Positions 33,513-42,095 of a stretch of 64,000 nt of DNA are shown in pieces (position 1 is the first letter of the stretch; every line of letters begins with the position of its first letter). The translations under genes were made by a program, and so were the position numbers. The stretch is from Spirochaetota bacterium. GTDB lineage: Bacteria; Spirochaetota; Spirochaetia; Treponematales; UBA12059. Where the stretch lies: the NCBI GenBank assembly GCA_022703505.1, contig JAKLDN010000010.1, positions 112,514-176,513 on the forward strand, written 5' to 3'. A model generated the notes under the pieces. That model did no database searches and was not told the origin of the DNA. It worked only from the letters and a program-made list of their open reading frames with translations.

Positions 33513-34584
33513 ATGAAAAATCCGTTCCGGTCCTTCGCTGCCCTGTCGGCCGGGGTCGTCCTTCTCCTGGCCGCATTTTCCTGCGAACTCCCCCCCCCTC
33601 TACGAGGTCTGGGGGGATTTTATGGCCGGGGAGTTGGATATCACTCCGTCCTTCGTGACCCTGGAGGAATCCAAGAGCGTGACCCTGACCGTTTCGGGCG
33701 GGAGGGCGCCCTATTCCTATCTGGATATTTCCGGGGACGGGATTCTCACTCCCCTGAACGGACATGCGGAGTACACGGCTCCAGCCCTCGGGGCGGACGA
33801 TAGCCGTTTGATCCTGATAACCGATTCCAAGGGAAATCAGGTCGAAGCGGAGATCCTGGTGACCGTCGCGCCGGTACCCCTGCTGCAGGTTAACCCGACC
33901 GTAAGCTCCATCTCGACGGCGGGCTCTGCCACGTTCACTCCTTCCGGGGGCAAGACACCCTATGCGTATTCCGTGATATCCGGAGCCGGGTCCGTCGATC
34001 CGGCCACGGGCCCGAGCACGACGTACACACCCTCCGCCGTCACCACCGCGGTGGTCCGGGTCACCGACTCCTCCGGTCAAATTGCGGACGCCACGGTCTA
34101 CGTCTCCGCCGGTCCCCCGCCCCTGGTAATCGATCCCCCGACCCTGCAGATCGTGACGGGGGGGGGCTTCACGTTCACGGCCACGGGAGGGTCCCCGCCG
34201 TACACCTTCAGCGCTACGGACGGCTCGATCGTTCCCGCGACCGGGGCGTACACCGCCCCCGGCTCTCCCAATCCGAGCGTGACGGTGACGGTCACGGATT
34301 CCGTCGCGGCCGCGGCGGCCGCCGCAGTAACCGTCATCGCGCCGCCCGCAGGCGATCCCCTCGCCATCGTCCCCCGGGCCCTGACCATCGGCAAGTTCAA
34401 GAGCTTCCAATTCAGCGCGGTGGACGGGAGCCCTCCGTATCAATATTTCATAGTCGCGGGTAATGGATCGATAACCTTGGATGGGCTGTACACCGCGTCC
34501 AACAAGGTGGGCACGGAAACGGTAAAGGTGAGGGACTCCAACGGGGCCGAAGACTTCGCGACCATCACGGTCAAGGCGAAGTAG
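33513..34584 (+). CDS. Ig-like-repeat lipoprotein, interrupted by a frameshift at a C9 tract
   Basis: Starts at 33513 behind GGAGG with a lipoprotein signal (lipobox LAAFSC, Cys 24). Directly after the Cys lies a run of nine C (33590-33598); the frame then diverges and closes at 33803. The real continuation is in the +1 frame (LYEVWGDFMAGELDITPS...) to 34584. It holds about four Ig-like/Big-type repeats of about 80 residues, each with a GGxxPYxY/F motif. Removing one C restores one 350-aa lipoprotein. Either a phase-variable surface lipoprotein, a pseudogene or a sequencing error. An ATG at 33622 could start a signal-less form. Confidence 0.75.
33590..33598 (+). repeat. Poly-C (C9) tract in lipoprotein gene
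   Basis: Nine consecutive C, placed two codons after the lipobox Cys; length changes by one would switch the frame of the gene. Confidence 0.8.
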
Positions 34585-34631
34585 CCCGGACCCGGCGCCC
34601 CGCGGACCGGCCGAGCCCGTTCCCGCGATTC

Positions 34632-35885
34632 CTACCTCAGCAGGTCCCTCAGTTTCTCCAGGAAGCGGACCAGGTCCGCGTCTCCGGCGGGCAGGCCCCG
34701 GGCGGGGCGGCCCGCTGCGGCGCTTTCCGCGGCTTCGGCGGCCTCGGAGAAGGCCTGCTTCCGGCCCTGGCTCCGGTATTCCCCCTCGAAGGTCTCGAAG
34801 TAGCGGTCCAGGCGCTCCGCCAGGCCGGGACGTGCGGACTTGGCGGGCTCCTCGGCCAGGAGGGCCCGGACCTCGGCCTTGGCCTTGAGGAGGTCCAGGA
34901 GGAGTTCCTGGTCCCCGGACCGGGAGGCGGTCCGGGCGGGCTCCCCCCGGGCGGTCCGGAGCAGGGCGTCGACACGGTCCCGAGCCGCGGTCCTGCGGGT
35001 TTCCGCCGCGGAAAGCCGCGCCGTCTGGGCCTCCGCGTCCCGAAGCCTACGTTCCAGGGCGGCGATCCGGTCCTCGTAGTCCTTGCGCGCCCGGGCGGCC
35101 TCCGCCAGGGCTTCGTCGTAGCGCCGCTCCAGTTGGATCCGGGCCTCCTCGCTGCCCCGCCGTTCCGCGGTCAGCCGCGTGATCTCCGCCTTCAGGGGGT
35201 CCGTGCTGCGTTGGAGCTCCTCGTTGTAACGGGCCGCTGCGGCGGCAAGCTGTCGGTCCCGCTCCGCCGCCTCCGCGGCCAGCCGGGCCTGGAAGGCATC
35301 CAGCTCCGCCTTCCGTTCCCGCTCCTGCCGATCCTGGAACTCCTTGAGCCGGGCCGCCACGGCGGCCTCGGTCAGGCCCTCCGCGGCCAGCCTCCGCCGC
35401 TCGGCCTCCAGCTCCGCCGCGATGCCGGCTTCCAGTTCCCGGGCGCGGTCGGCCAGGCGGGCGTCGAACTCCCGCCGCAGGGTTTCCCGCTCCGACCGGG
35501 CCCGATCGTACTGGACGCGAAGCTCCCCGATGGCCTTTTCCCGCTCCTCGATCTGCTGACCCGCCTCCTCCCGGAGGGCACGGAAGAGTTCCGCGCCCCC
35601 GCCGGGACCCGCCTCGGCGGGGAGGACCATCCGGGCCTCGTCCCGGTCGTAGAGCCCGGGCAGGATGAGGAATCCCGCCCCCATCAGGACCAGGGAAGCG
35701 GCGATCACGATCGCGGGCAGGACTGCGCCGCTGGTCCCCGGGTGCTGTCCTTTGCCGTCCCTGATGGGACGGTGCCCGGCTCGGATCAGCTCTTCGATCT
35801 CCCGGAGGGTGTCCTGGCGCTCCTCCTCGGGAATAGCGGAAGGCGGGGAGGGATCCGGCGAGGGTGCGGCGGGTTCGATGGTCAT
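34632..35885 (-). CDS. Single-pass membrane protein with long coiled coil
   Basis: 417 aa. A Pro-rich cytoplasmic N-terminus, one TM helix (about 56-76), then about 220 residues of Glu/Arg/Ala-rich coiled coil (about 95-320) and a small helical C-terminal domain. ATG at 35885 with AAGGA 8 bases upstream. No enzymatic motif. Could be a scaffold or envelope spacer. Divergent from the adenylate cyclase gene. Confidence 0.8.
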   Translation of the reverse strand: MTIEPAAPSPDPSPPSAIPEEERQDTLREIEELIRAGHRPIRDGKGQHPGTSGAVLPAIVIAASLVLMGAGFLILPGLYDRDEARMVLPAEAGPGGGAELFRALREEAGQQIEEREKAIGELRVQYDRARSERETLRREFDARLADRARELEAGIAAELEAERRRLAAEGLTEAAVAARLKEFQDRQERERKAELDAFQARLAAEAAERDRQLAAAAARYNEELQRSTDPLKAEITRLTAERRGSEEARIQLERRYDEALAEAARARKDYEDRIAALERRLRDAEAQTARLSAAETRRTAARDRVDALLRTARGEPARTASRSGDQELLLDLLKAKAEVRALLAEEPAKSARPGLAERLDRYFETFEGEYRSQGRKQAFSEAAEAAESAAAGRPARGLPAGDADLVRFLEKLRDLLR

Positions 35886-35952
35886 CTACTTTTTCCTTGT
35901 TGCCTCAAGTGTACTGCCGATCCCGGCTCAGTTCAAATTCGCGCGGTTGCTT

Positions 35953-35980
35953 TTGGAGGCCTCCGGGCTTATTCTATACA
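35953..35980 (+). promoter_or_regulatory. Promoter for a leaderless adenylate cyclase mRNA
   Basis: TTGGAG (35953-35958), 16 bases, TATACA (35975-35980). The start site, 6-7 bases on, falls at the ATG at 35986, and no SD is present near that ATG. Confidence 0.5.
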
Positions 35981-35985
35981 TAAAT

Positions 35986-37644
35986 ATGAGAATCAGAACG
36001 AAAATGTTGGCCCTGGTCCTGCCTCTCCTGGTGACCCCCCTCTTCCTCTCGGGGCTGGTGTCGGCCCTGGAGGCCCGGAACGGCATCACCGCCGTGGCCG
36101 TGGACTTCCTCCGGTTCAAGGCCGAGGAGCTCCGCAAGTACGCCGCCGGGCAGTGGGGCATCCTGGAGGAAAACTCCCTGGCCGAGGATCCCCGGTACGT
36201 CTCGATCGCCGAGGACGCCGTGGCCGGCTTCGCCGCGGGGATCATCCGGAGCCCCACGGAGCTGGTCGCGGCCTTCGACCGGGGGGGAAGCCTGATCCTT
36301 TCCACCTCGCCGCTGGAGATGCAGGAATCCGAGGCCCGGGAACTCCGCCGACTGGCCGCTGAGGGCCGGGAGGGCTGGGAGCGCCTCCGGCTGGGCGGGG
36401 TGGACCGGGTGGCCCAGGCCTTCGTCCTGCCACAGTTCGGCTGGTACGTCCTGGTAGGCGAGCGGGAGGACCGGTTCTACCGCGCGGTGGACGAGATCAT
36501 CCGCCGTTCCGTCTACATCCTGGCGGGTTCCGCCGTCCTCTCCGTGATCCTCCTGGTCGGGTTCGCCCGGTACCTGACGGAGCCGGTGGTCCGTCTGGAG
36601 AAGACCATGACCCGGGTCATGGAGACCAGCGACCTCACCCTACGCGCCGAGGTCCGCTTCTCCGACGAGATCGGCCGCTTGGCGGAGAGCTTCAACGGCA
36701 TGGTCGAGGCCCTGGACGAGGCCTACGCCCGGATCAAGGACTACGCCGCCGAGGCCGTCCACTCCCGCCGCCGGGAGCGCAAGGTGCGGAGCATCTTCCA
36801 GAAGTACGTGCCCGCCACGGTGATCGACCAGATCTTCGAGCGTCCGGACTCCGCCCTGACCGGGGAGGAGCGGGTACTGACCGTCCTCTTCTCGGACATC
36901 GTGGGATTCACGGGGATCTCCGAGAGCCTCAAGCCCGCGGAGGTGGTGGATTCCCTGAACCACTACTTCGAGCGCATGGGCGGGATCATCCTGGAGCAGT
37001 CCGGTATCGTGGACAAGTACATCGGCGACGCCATCATGGGGTTCTTCGGAGCCCCCTCGTCCACGGGCCGGGAGGCCCTGGACGGGGTGGAGGCGGCCCT
37101 GCGGATGCAGGAAGCCCTGGAGGAGTTCAACCGCTGGCAGGTCTCCAAGGGCCGGCCGCCCTTCCGCAGCGGGGTGGGGCTCAACCACGGCACCGTGACG
37201 GTGGGCAACATCGGCTTCGAGAAGAAAATGGATTATACCGCCATCGGGGACATGGTGAACACCGCCTCCCGGATCGAGGGCCTGACCCGGTACTACCGGG
37301 AACCTCTGCTCGTTTCCTCCTCGGTCTGGCGGGAGGTACGCGCCAAGTACCCCTGCCGTTTCGTGGACAAGGTGGAGGTGAAGGGCCGCAAAGGGGCGGT
37401 CTCGGTGTTCGCCGCCCGCCGGGAGATCGGGCTTTCCGAGGAGAAGGCCTGGAAGTACTTCCACGCGGGGATCAAGCGGTATTACGACCGGGCCTTCCCG
37501 GAGGCGCTCCGGTACTTTGCGGCCGCCGCGCGCCTGGCCCCCGGGGATCGGGGCGTCGCCCGCTTCCTGTCCCGCTGTCGGGACTGCATCAAGAATCCCC
37601 CGCCCCCCGAGTGGACCGGCACGACGGTGATGTCGGAGAAGTGA
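35986..37644 (+). CDS. Membrane class III adenylate cyclase (sensor-HAMP-cyclase)
   Basis: 552 aa. TM1 (about 7-27), a 150-residue periplasmic sensor (Cache-like), TM2 (about 178-202), HAMP (about 203-256), then the cyclase domain. Metal-binding Asp are in FSDIVGFTGIS and DKYIGDAIMGFFG, with a purine-type Lys, and AIGDMVNTASR is intact. It should make cAMP on sensing an external signal. A helical, TPR-like tail of about 70 residues follows. The frame is open upstream to 35665, but that is inside the divergent gene. Confidence 0.93.
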   Translation: MRIRTKMLALVLPLLVTPLFLSGLVSALEARNGITAVAVDFLRFKAEELRKYAAGQWGILEENSLAEDPRYVSIAEDAVAGFAAGIIRSPTELVAAFDRGGSLILSTSPLEMQESEARELRRLAAEGREGWERLRLGGVDRVAQAFVLPQFGWYVLVGEREDRFYRAVDEIIRRSVYILAGSAVLSVILLVGFARYLTEPVVRLEKTMTRVMETSDLTLRAEVRFSDEIGRLAESFNGMVEALDEAYARIKDYAAEAVHSRRRERKVRSIFQKYVPATVIDQIFERPDSALTGEERVLTVLFSDIVGFTGISESLKPAEVVDSLNHYFERMGGIILEQSGIVDKYIGDAIMGFFGAPSSTGREALDGVEAALRMQEALEEFNRWQVSKGRPPFRSGVGLNHGTVTVGNIGFEKKMDYTAIGDMVNTASRIEGLTRYYREPLLVSSSVWREVRAKYPCRFVDKVEVKGRKGAVSVFAARREIGLSEEKAWKYFHAGIKRYYDRAFPEALRYFAAAARLAPGDRGVARFLSRCRDCIKNPPPPEWTGTTVMSEK

Positions 37645-37669
37645 GACCCGGATCGGGAAAAATTTTCTC

Positions 37670-37699
37670 TTGTCCCGACCGGAATTATACCGTATAATT
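37670..37699 (+). promoter_or_regulatory. DUF1576 gene promoter with palindromic -10 region
   Basis: TTGTCC (37670-37675), 17 bases, TATAAT (37693-37698). The -10 lies in a perfect palindrome AATTATA-CCG-TATAATT (37683-37699) whose core TATACCGTATA is the same as the centre of the palindrome at 3368-3420. Confidence 0.6.
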
Positions 37700-37872
37700 A
37701 TGCATCCCCCGCGAGGCGTCAGGCTTCACGGGTCGTGCCGGGTCGGTTCGTCCCGGACGGCCCCGGTTTCACGCGGGAGTCTCCCCGATATGGTCGGCGT
37801 CGCGTGCCGATCCCCAGGTTCTCCCCCGTCGTTCCCGTGGTCCGGGAGGATGGCCGTATTCATGGAGGTGCG

Positions 37873-39129
37873 ATGACGGAAATCGAGAAATCCCTCTACC
37901 GGCTGATGCTGGTCCTGATCGCGGGGACCGCTGCGGTCGGACTGTTCATAGAGGGGCCCTCGGAGGCCCTCCGGGAGTTCCTGATCCTCCAGTGGAGCCA
38001 GTCCCGGCTGATCCATGACTTTTCCGTGACCGGGGGACCCGGAGGGGCCCTGCTCAACGCCGCCCTCATGGCCGCCCTGTCCCTGCTGGTGGTCCGGATG
38101 AACGGAGTCCGCCTCTCGGGGCCGACCATCGCCGGCGTCCTGACGGTCATGGGCTTCAGCCTCTTCGGGAAGACCGCCCTGAACGTCGTTCCCGTGGTCC
38201 TCGGGGTCTGGCTGGCCGCCCGTTCGGCGGGCAAGACCTTCAAGAGCTACATCATGATCGCCCTGTTCGGCTCGGCCCTGGGGCCCCTGACGACCACCCT
38301 GGCCCTGGAGATCGGACTTTCCGGATTCGGCGCCGTGGCCGCGGGCATCGCGGGCGGTATCGCCGCGGGCTTCATCCTGCCGGGCCTGGCCATGGCCATG
38401 CTGCGCCTCCACGAGGGATACAATCTCTACAATATCGGGCTCACCTGCGGGTTCTTCGGGCTCTTCGCGGCCGCCCTCCTGGCCGCCGCCCGGCGGGACG
38501 TACCCATCACGGTGGTCTGGAACGGGGCCCCGGGACCGGCCATGGCCCTGCTGATCCCCGTCTTTTCCGTGGTCCTGGTCGGCTGGGGACTGGCCCTGGA
38601 GGGGAAGGGAGCGATCTCGAGCTTCCGGAAGCTCATGAAGCTGACCGGCCGTCTGCCCTCGGACTTCCTGGACATGGCCTCCCCCGGGGCGGCCCTGCTC
38701 AACATGGGCGTCCTGGGCCTGATCGGAAGCGCCTACGTGGCCCTGGTGGGGGGGAGCTTCAACGGCCCCGTCCTGGGGGGCCTGTTCACCCTGATCGGGT
38801 TCGGGGCCTTCGGCAAGCATCCCCGGAACTCCCTGCCCGTCATGGCGGGAGTCATAGCGTCCACCCTGATCTTCGGAAAGTCCCTGACCGCCCCGGGACC
38901 CATCCTGGCCCTCCTGTTCGGCACGACCCTGGCCCCCCTGGCCGGGGAGTTCGGCCCCCTGGTGGGATTCGCGGCGGGCTTCCTGCACCTGGTCCTGGTG
39001 GAGCGCACCGGGGCCTGGCACATGGGCATGGATCTGTACAACAACGGCTTCGCCGGAGGACTCACCGCGGGGTTGGTAGCCGCGGCGATGGAGTGGATCC
39101 GCTCGAACAAACAGGAGCGGATGAAGTAA
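37873..39129 (+). CDS. DUF1576 multi-pass membrane protein
   Basis: 418 aa with about 12 hydrophobic helices, repeated halves (NVVPVVLGVWLAARS in the first and NSLPVMAGVIASTLIFGK in the second) and a late GMDLYNNGFAGGLTAG, as in DUF1576 proteins. A transporter is likely, substrate unknown. ATG behind GGAGG 4 bases upstream. The 228-base leader region holds its promoter and a hairpin-like CGGGA/TCCCG pair at about 37653-37676. Confidence 0.88.
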   Translation: MTEIEKSLYRLMLVLIAGTAAVGLFIEGPSEALREFLILQWSQSRLIHDFSVTGGPGGALLNAALMAALSLLVVRMNGVRLSGPTIAGVLTVMGFSLFGKTALNVVPVVLGVWLAARSAGKTFKSYIMIALFGSALGPLTTTLALEIGLSGFGAVAAGIAGGIAAGFILPGLAMAMLRLHEGYNLYNIGLTCGFFGLFAAALLAAARRDVPITVVWNGAPGPAMALLIPVFSVVLVGWGLALEGKGAISSFRKLMKLTGRLPSDFLDMASPGAALLNMGVLGLIGSAYVALVGGSFNGPVLGGLFTLIGFGAFGKHPRNSLPVMAGVIASTLIFGKSLTAPGPILALLFGTTLAPLAGEFGPLVGFAAGFLHLVLVERTGAWHMGMDLYNNGFAGGLTAGLVAAAMEWIRSNKQERMK

Positions 39130-39188
39130 AATGCCGGGGCGCGGTCCGGGTTCCCCCGCTCCGCGGTGCCCACGAAAGGCGGCCATCC

Positions 39189-39572
39189 ATGAAGACGAAG
39201 GAATACATCATGCATCTCCTGGCGGAGATGTCCAACTATATCCTGGACGCCAAGCCCATGCGCATGGTGATCTCCCTGCACCAGGAACCCGACGGCCTGC
39301 ACCTGTCCGTCATGGACTCCACGGTGCGCAAGGACTCCGAACTGGAGGCCATCACGCGGGCCCTCAATACGACCGCCCGGCCGGAAATGTCGGACTATTA
39401 CGGCCATATGGCCGGAAACGACCTGGTGGGGTCCGCCCGGCTCAACCTGATCGGCTGGCAGGTCAAGAAGGCGGACGTGGAGCGGATCGAGGGGGGCACG
39501 AAGATCGACCTCTGGCTGGGCAGCGAGCGCTTCGACTCCGCGAAGTTCTCCCTGCCCGACGGGAAGAGCTAG
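39189..39572 (+). CDS. Small conserved-looking protein, function unknown
   Basis: 127 aa, soluble, ATG at 39189 with AAAGG 9 bases upstream. Reads as a mixed alpha/beta domain: helix 3-20, strands around MRMVISLHQE and HLSVMDS, later LVGSARLNLIGWQVKKADV and TKIDLWLGS. No motif recognised. It follows the DUF1576 gene by 59 bases on the same strand and may be its cytoplasmic partner. Confidence 0.7.
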   Translation: MKTKEYIMHLLAEMSNYILDAKPMRMVISLHQEPDGLHLSVMDSTVRKDSELEAITRALNTTARPEMSDYYGHMAGNDLVGSARLNLIGWQVKKADVERIEGGTKIDLWLGSERFDSAKFSLPDGKS

Positions 39573-39578
39573 CGGTCC

Positions 39579-40823
39579 TCAGTCCGAGATCTTCCTCATC
39601 AGCATCCCCACGTTCCGGTGGGAGAAGACCTCGTCCAGGACCAGGATGGCGGCCCCCATGGTGGCGCCCCGTCCTGCCAGGGTCGATTTCTTGACGATCA
39701 GGTCCGCGGTGGCCAAGGGCGTGGATCGGCTGTAGATGGACTCCCGTACGGAGGCGATGAAGCGCTCCCCCAGGTTGGTGAGCCCTCCGGAGATCACGAT
39801 CAGGGAGGGGTTGAAGAAGTTGACCAGCTTGGCCAGGACCGTGCCCAGGTAGGCCCCCGCGGAGGCCACCAAGCGCAGGCATTCCTCGTCGCCGCAGGCG
39901 GCCCCCCGGGCCAGAGCCTCCGCGTCCAAAGCCTCCCCCCGGACCAGGGCCTCCGCCAGGTAGGGGCTGCGGTCCCCCCGGGCTGCGGCCTGGGCCCGGG
40001 CGGCCAGGGCCCGACCGCCCGCCACGGCCTCCAGGCACCCGGTGTTGCCGCAGCGGCACAGTGTCCCGTCGCCGTCGATGCCGATGTGCCCGATGTCCCC
40101 CGCGGCACCCTTGGCTCCCCGGTAGATCTCCCCGTTGATGACGATGCCCGCCCCGATGCCCGTGCCGGCCTTGACCAGGAGGAAGCTCCCCTTCCGGTAG
40201 GCCAGGTCCGAGGCCGCCCCCTTGTCCCGCTCCGCCAGGGCCATGACGTTGACGTCGTTGTCCACGAAGACCGGACAGGTGAATTCCTGGGAGAGGAAGG
40301 ACGCCACGGGAAAACGGTCCCAGCCCGGCATGACCGGGGGGTTCACCGGGACTCCGTGGGAGTAGTCCACGGGACTGGGAAGCCCGAAGCCGATGCCGAA
40401 GAGGGCCGAGGGACCGAGTCCGGCCCGCTGTTCCAGCTCCCGGGCGTAGGAGATCACCCGGTTCAGGACCTTTTCCGGGCTTTCCCGGACCAGGTCGACG
40501 GGCCCCCCCACGGAGTCGATGATCTCCGCCTCCAGGTCGCAGAGGGCCACGGAAAGGTGGGATTGCCCCAGGGCCACCCCGACCACGTAGCCCGCGGACT
40601 CGGCCACCTTGAGCTTGCGGCGTTTCATGCCGTCGGGGATCTCCTCCCGCAGGAGGCCCACGGACATGAGCCGATCGACGTACGCGGAGACCGTGGACTT
40701 GGCCAGGCCCGTGCGGCGGACGATATCCTTGCCGTACAGGGGGCCGTGGTCCCGGATGATCTTGAAGATCCTGCCCGCGGTGGTGGAGACGTTGACGGGG
40801 TCGTCCAAATCGAGCTCGGTCAT
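39579..40823 (-). CDS. ROK-family transcriptional repressor (XylR/NagC-like)
   Basis: 414 aa. N-terminal winged helix (GPLYGKDIVRRTGLAKSTVSAYVDRLMSVGLL), then a ROK sugar-binding domain with VDNDVNVMALAE and GxGIGAGIV. The zinc cluster is GHIGIDGDGTLCRCGNTGCLEA. ATG at 40823 with AAAGG upstream. Divergent from the dehydrogenase-led sugar cluster, with operator-like repeats in between, so it is the probable repressor of that cluster, released by its sugar. Confidence 0.93.
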   Translation of the reverse strand: MTELDLDDPVNVSTTAGRIFKIIRDHGPLYGKDIVRRTGLAKSTVSAYVDRLMSVGLLREEIPDGMKRRKLKVAESAGYVVGVALGQSHLSVALCDLEAEIIDSVGGPVDLVRESPEKVLNRVISYARELEQRAGLGPSALFGIGFGLPSPVDYSHGVPVNPPVMPGWDRFPVASFLSQEFTCPVFVDNDVNVMALAERDKGAASDLAYRKGSFLLVKAGTGIGAGIVINGEIYRGAKGAAGDIGHIGIDGDGTLCRCGNTGCLEAVAGGRALAARAQAAARGDRSPYLAEALVRGEALDAEALARGAACGDEECLRLVASAGAYLGTVLAKLVNFFNPSLIVISGGLTNLGERFIASVRESIYSRSTPLATADLIVKKSTLAGRGATMGAAILVLDEVFSHRNVGMLMRKISD

Positions 40824-40960
40824 GATGCACGCCTTTCGTCGGCACGGCGATCCGGATGATCCGGGATGATCGCCGCGAAGGCCGGCCCCGTCAAGCGGTC
40901 GGACGGCGCGGGGGACGCCGCATCCGGGGCCACAAGCTTCGTACCACGAGGGTATGGGGA

Positions 40961-40989
40961 AGTATCCGCCCGGACGGTTCACCTGTCAA
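40961..40989 (-). promoter_or_regulatory. Promoter of the ROK repressor gene
   Basis: Minus strand TTGACA (40984-40989), 17 bases, GATACT (40961-40966). Confidence 0.6.
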
Positions 40990-41046
40990 CGGAAAAAGTT
41001 CGACGGATGCAAAAAAAGTTCGACAATCGAACAATTCCGTTGACAG
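40983..41046. promoter_or_regulatory. Operator region between ROK repressor and sugar cluster
   Basis: A 12-bp perfect inverted repeat (40983-40994 with 41035-41046) contains both promoters' -35 boxes. Inside are two direct copies of AAAAAGTTCGAC, 20 bases apart (40993-41004 and 41013-41024), and the palindrome GTTCGACAATCGAAC (41018-41032). TTCG...CGAA is the kind of core bound by ROK repressors. Confidence 0.65.
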
Positions 41047-41068
41047 ATCGGAGAACCGGTTGTAGGCT
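41040..41068 (+). promoter_or_regulatory. Promoter of the second sugar cluster
   Basis: TTGACA (41040-41045), 17 bases, TAGGCT (41063-41068); the same good -35, poor -10 pattern as at 21068. Confidence 0.55.
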
Positions 41069-41084
41069 GGGTCCGGAGCCCATC

Positions 41085-42086
41085 ATGAAAACGGAAGCCC
41101 TTTGGTACCTCGGCGAACGGAAGCTGGAACTCCGTCCCGTCGACCTGCCCGACCCCGAAGCAAACGAAGTCCTCGTGGAGATGGAAGCCTGCGGGATCTG
41201 CGGCTGGGACCTCCTGGCCTATTCCGGCCGCTTCGGGAAATTCCACGAGTACCCCTTCCGGGCCGGCCACGAGGGCGTCGGCCGGATCGCCCGGACCGGC
41301 TCCCTGGTCCGGGACCTCGCCGTCGGCCAGCGGGTGGTCTGCCACGAGCTGCCCATCGGAGAGCGGGGCGGGGGCCTCATGGCCCGGCACGCCGTCCGGA
41401 CCCGGGAAAAAGTCACACCGATCCCGGACGAGCCTTTCCGGCCCGCCGAGCTCTGGCTCGTGGAACCCGTGGCCTGTGTGGTGAACGGAATAGAATACGC
41501 GGGCATCCGGCCCGGCGACTCGGTGGCCCTGGTCGGGGCGGGATACATGGGACTCCTGATGCTCCAGCTCCTGCGAAGGACCCTGGCGGGCCGGGTGACG
41601 GTCTTCGAGCCGGATCCCCGGCGTCTGGAGCTGGCCCGGACCTTCGGGCGGGACATGGGCGGCTGGGACTACGTTCCCGACGGGTCCGCGGTCCTGCAGG
41701 ACCGGGCCCGATCCTACGACGTGGTCCTGGAGACCGCGGGCATCCCGGCGACCCTGGAGCTGGCCTTCGCCCTGGCCAAGCCCTTCGCGATCATCGAGAA
41801 CTTCGCCTGGCACCATCACCGCATGGACTTCGACCTGGACGAGTGGCATACCAAGGGCTGGCGCATCCTCAACATCCAGCCCCAGATGAATCCTTCCTTC
41901 GATTCCCTATTCCCCCGGACCGTCGCCTTGATGGCCGCCGGGGCGGTCACGAACGAGGGCCTGTTGACCCACACGGAGCCCGTGGAGAACGCCCGGGCGG
42001 CCTACGAGGCGGGGCTGGACCGGACGGGGGGCTACATCAAGGGAGCGATCCTCTTCTCCGCGGGCTCCGCCCGGACGGACCGTTAA
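41085..42086 (+). CDS. Zinc-dependent alcohol/polyol dehydrogenase (MDR family)
   Basis: 333 aa. Catalytic zinc ligands in CGICGWD and GHEGVG, nucleotide motif GAGYMG in the Rossmann domain. The four-Cys structural zinc lobe is missing, since no CxxCxxC cluster follows GHE. ATG with GGAG 6 bases upstream. First gene of the cluster; it probably oxidises a sugar alcohol or sugar imported by the transporter encoded downstream. Exact substrate unknown. Confidence 0.9.
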   Translation: MKTEALWYLGERKLELRPVDLPDPEANEVLVEMEACGICGWDLLAYSGRFGKFHEYPFRAGHEGVGRIARTGSLVRDLAVGQRVVCHELPIGERGGGLMARHAVRTREKVTPIPDEPFRPAELWLVEPVACVVNGIEYAGIRPGDSVALVGAGYMGLLMLQLLRRTLAGRVTVFEPDPRRLELARTFGRDMGGWDYVPDGSAVLQDRARSYDVVLETAGIPATLELAFALAKPFAIIENFAWHHHRMDFDLDEWHTKGWRILNIQPQMNPSFDSLFPRTVALMAAGAVTNEGLLTHTEPVENARAAYEAGLDRTGGYIKGAILFSAGSARTDR

Positions 42087-42095
42087 GGAGGAACC

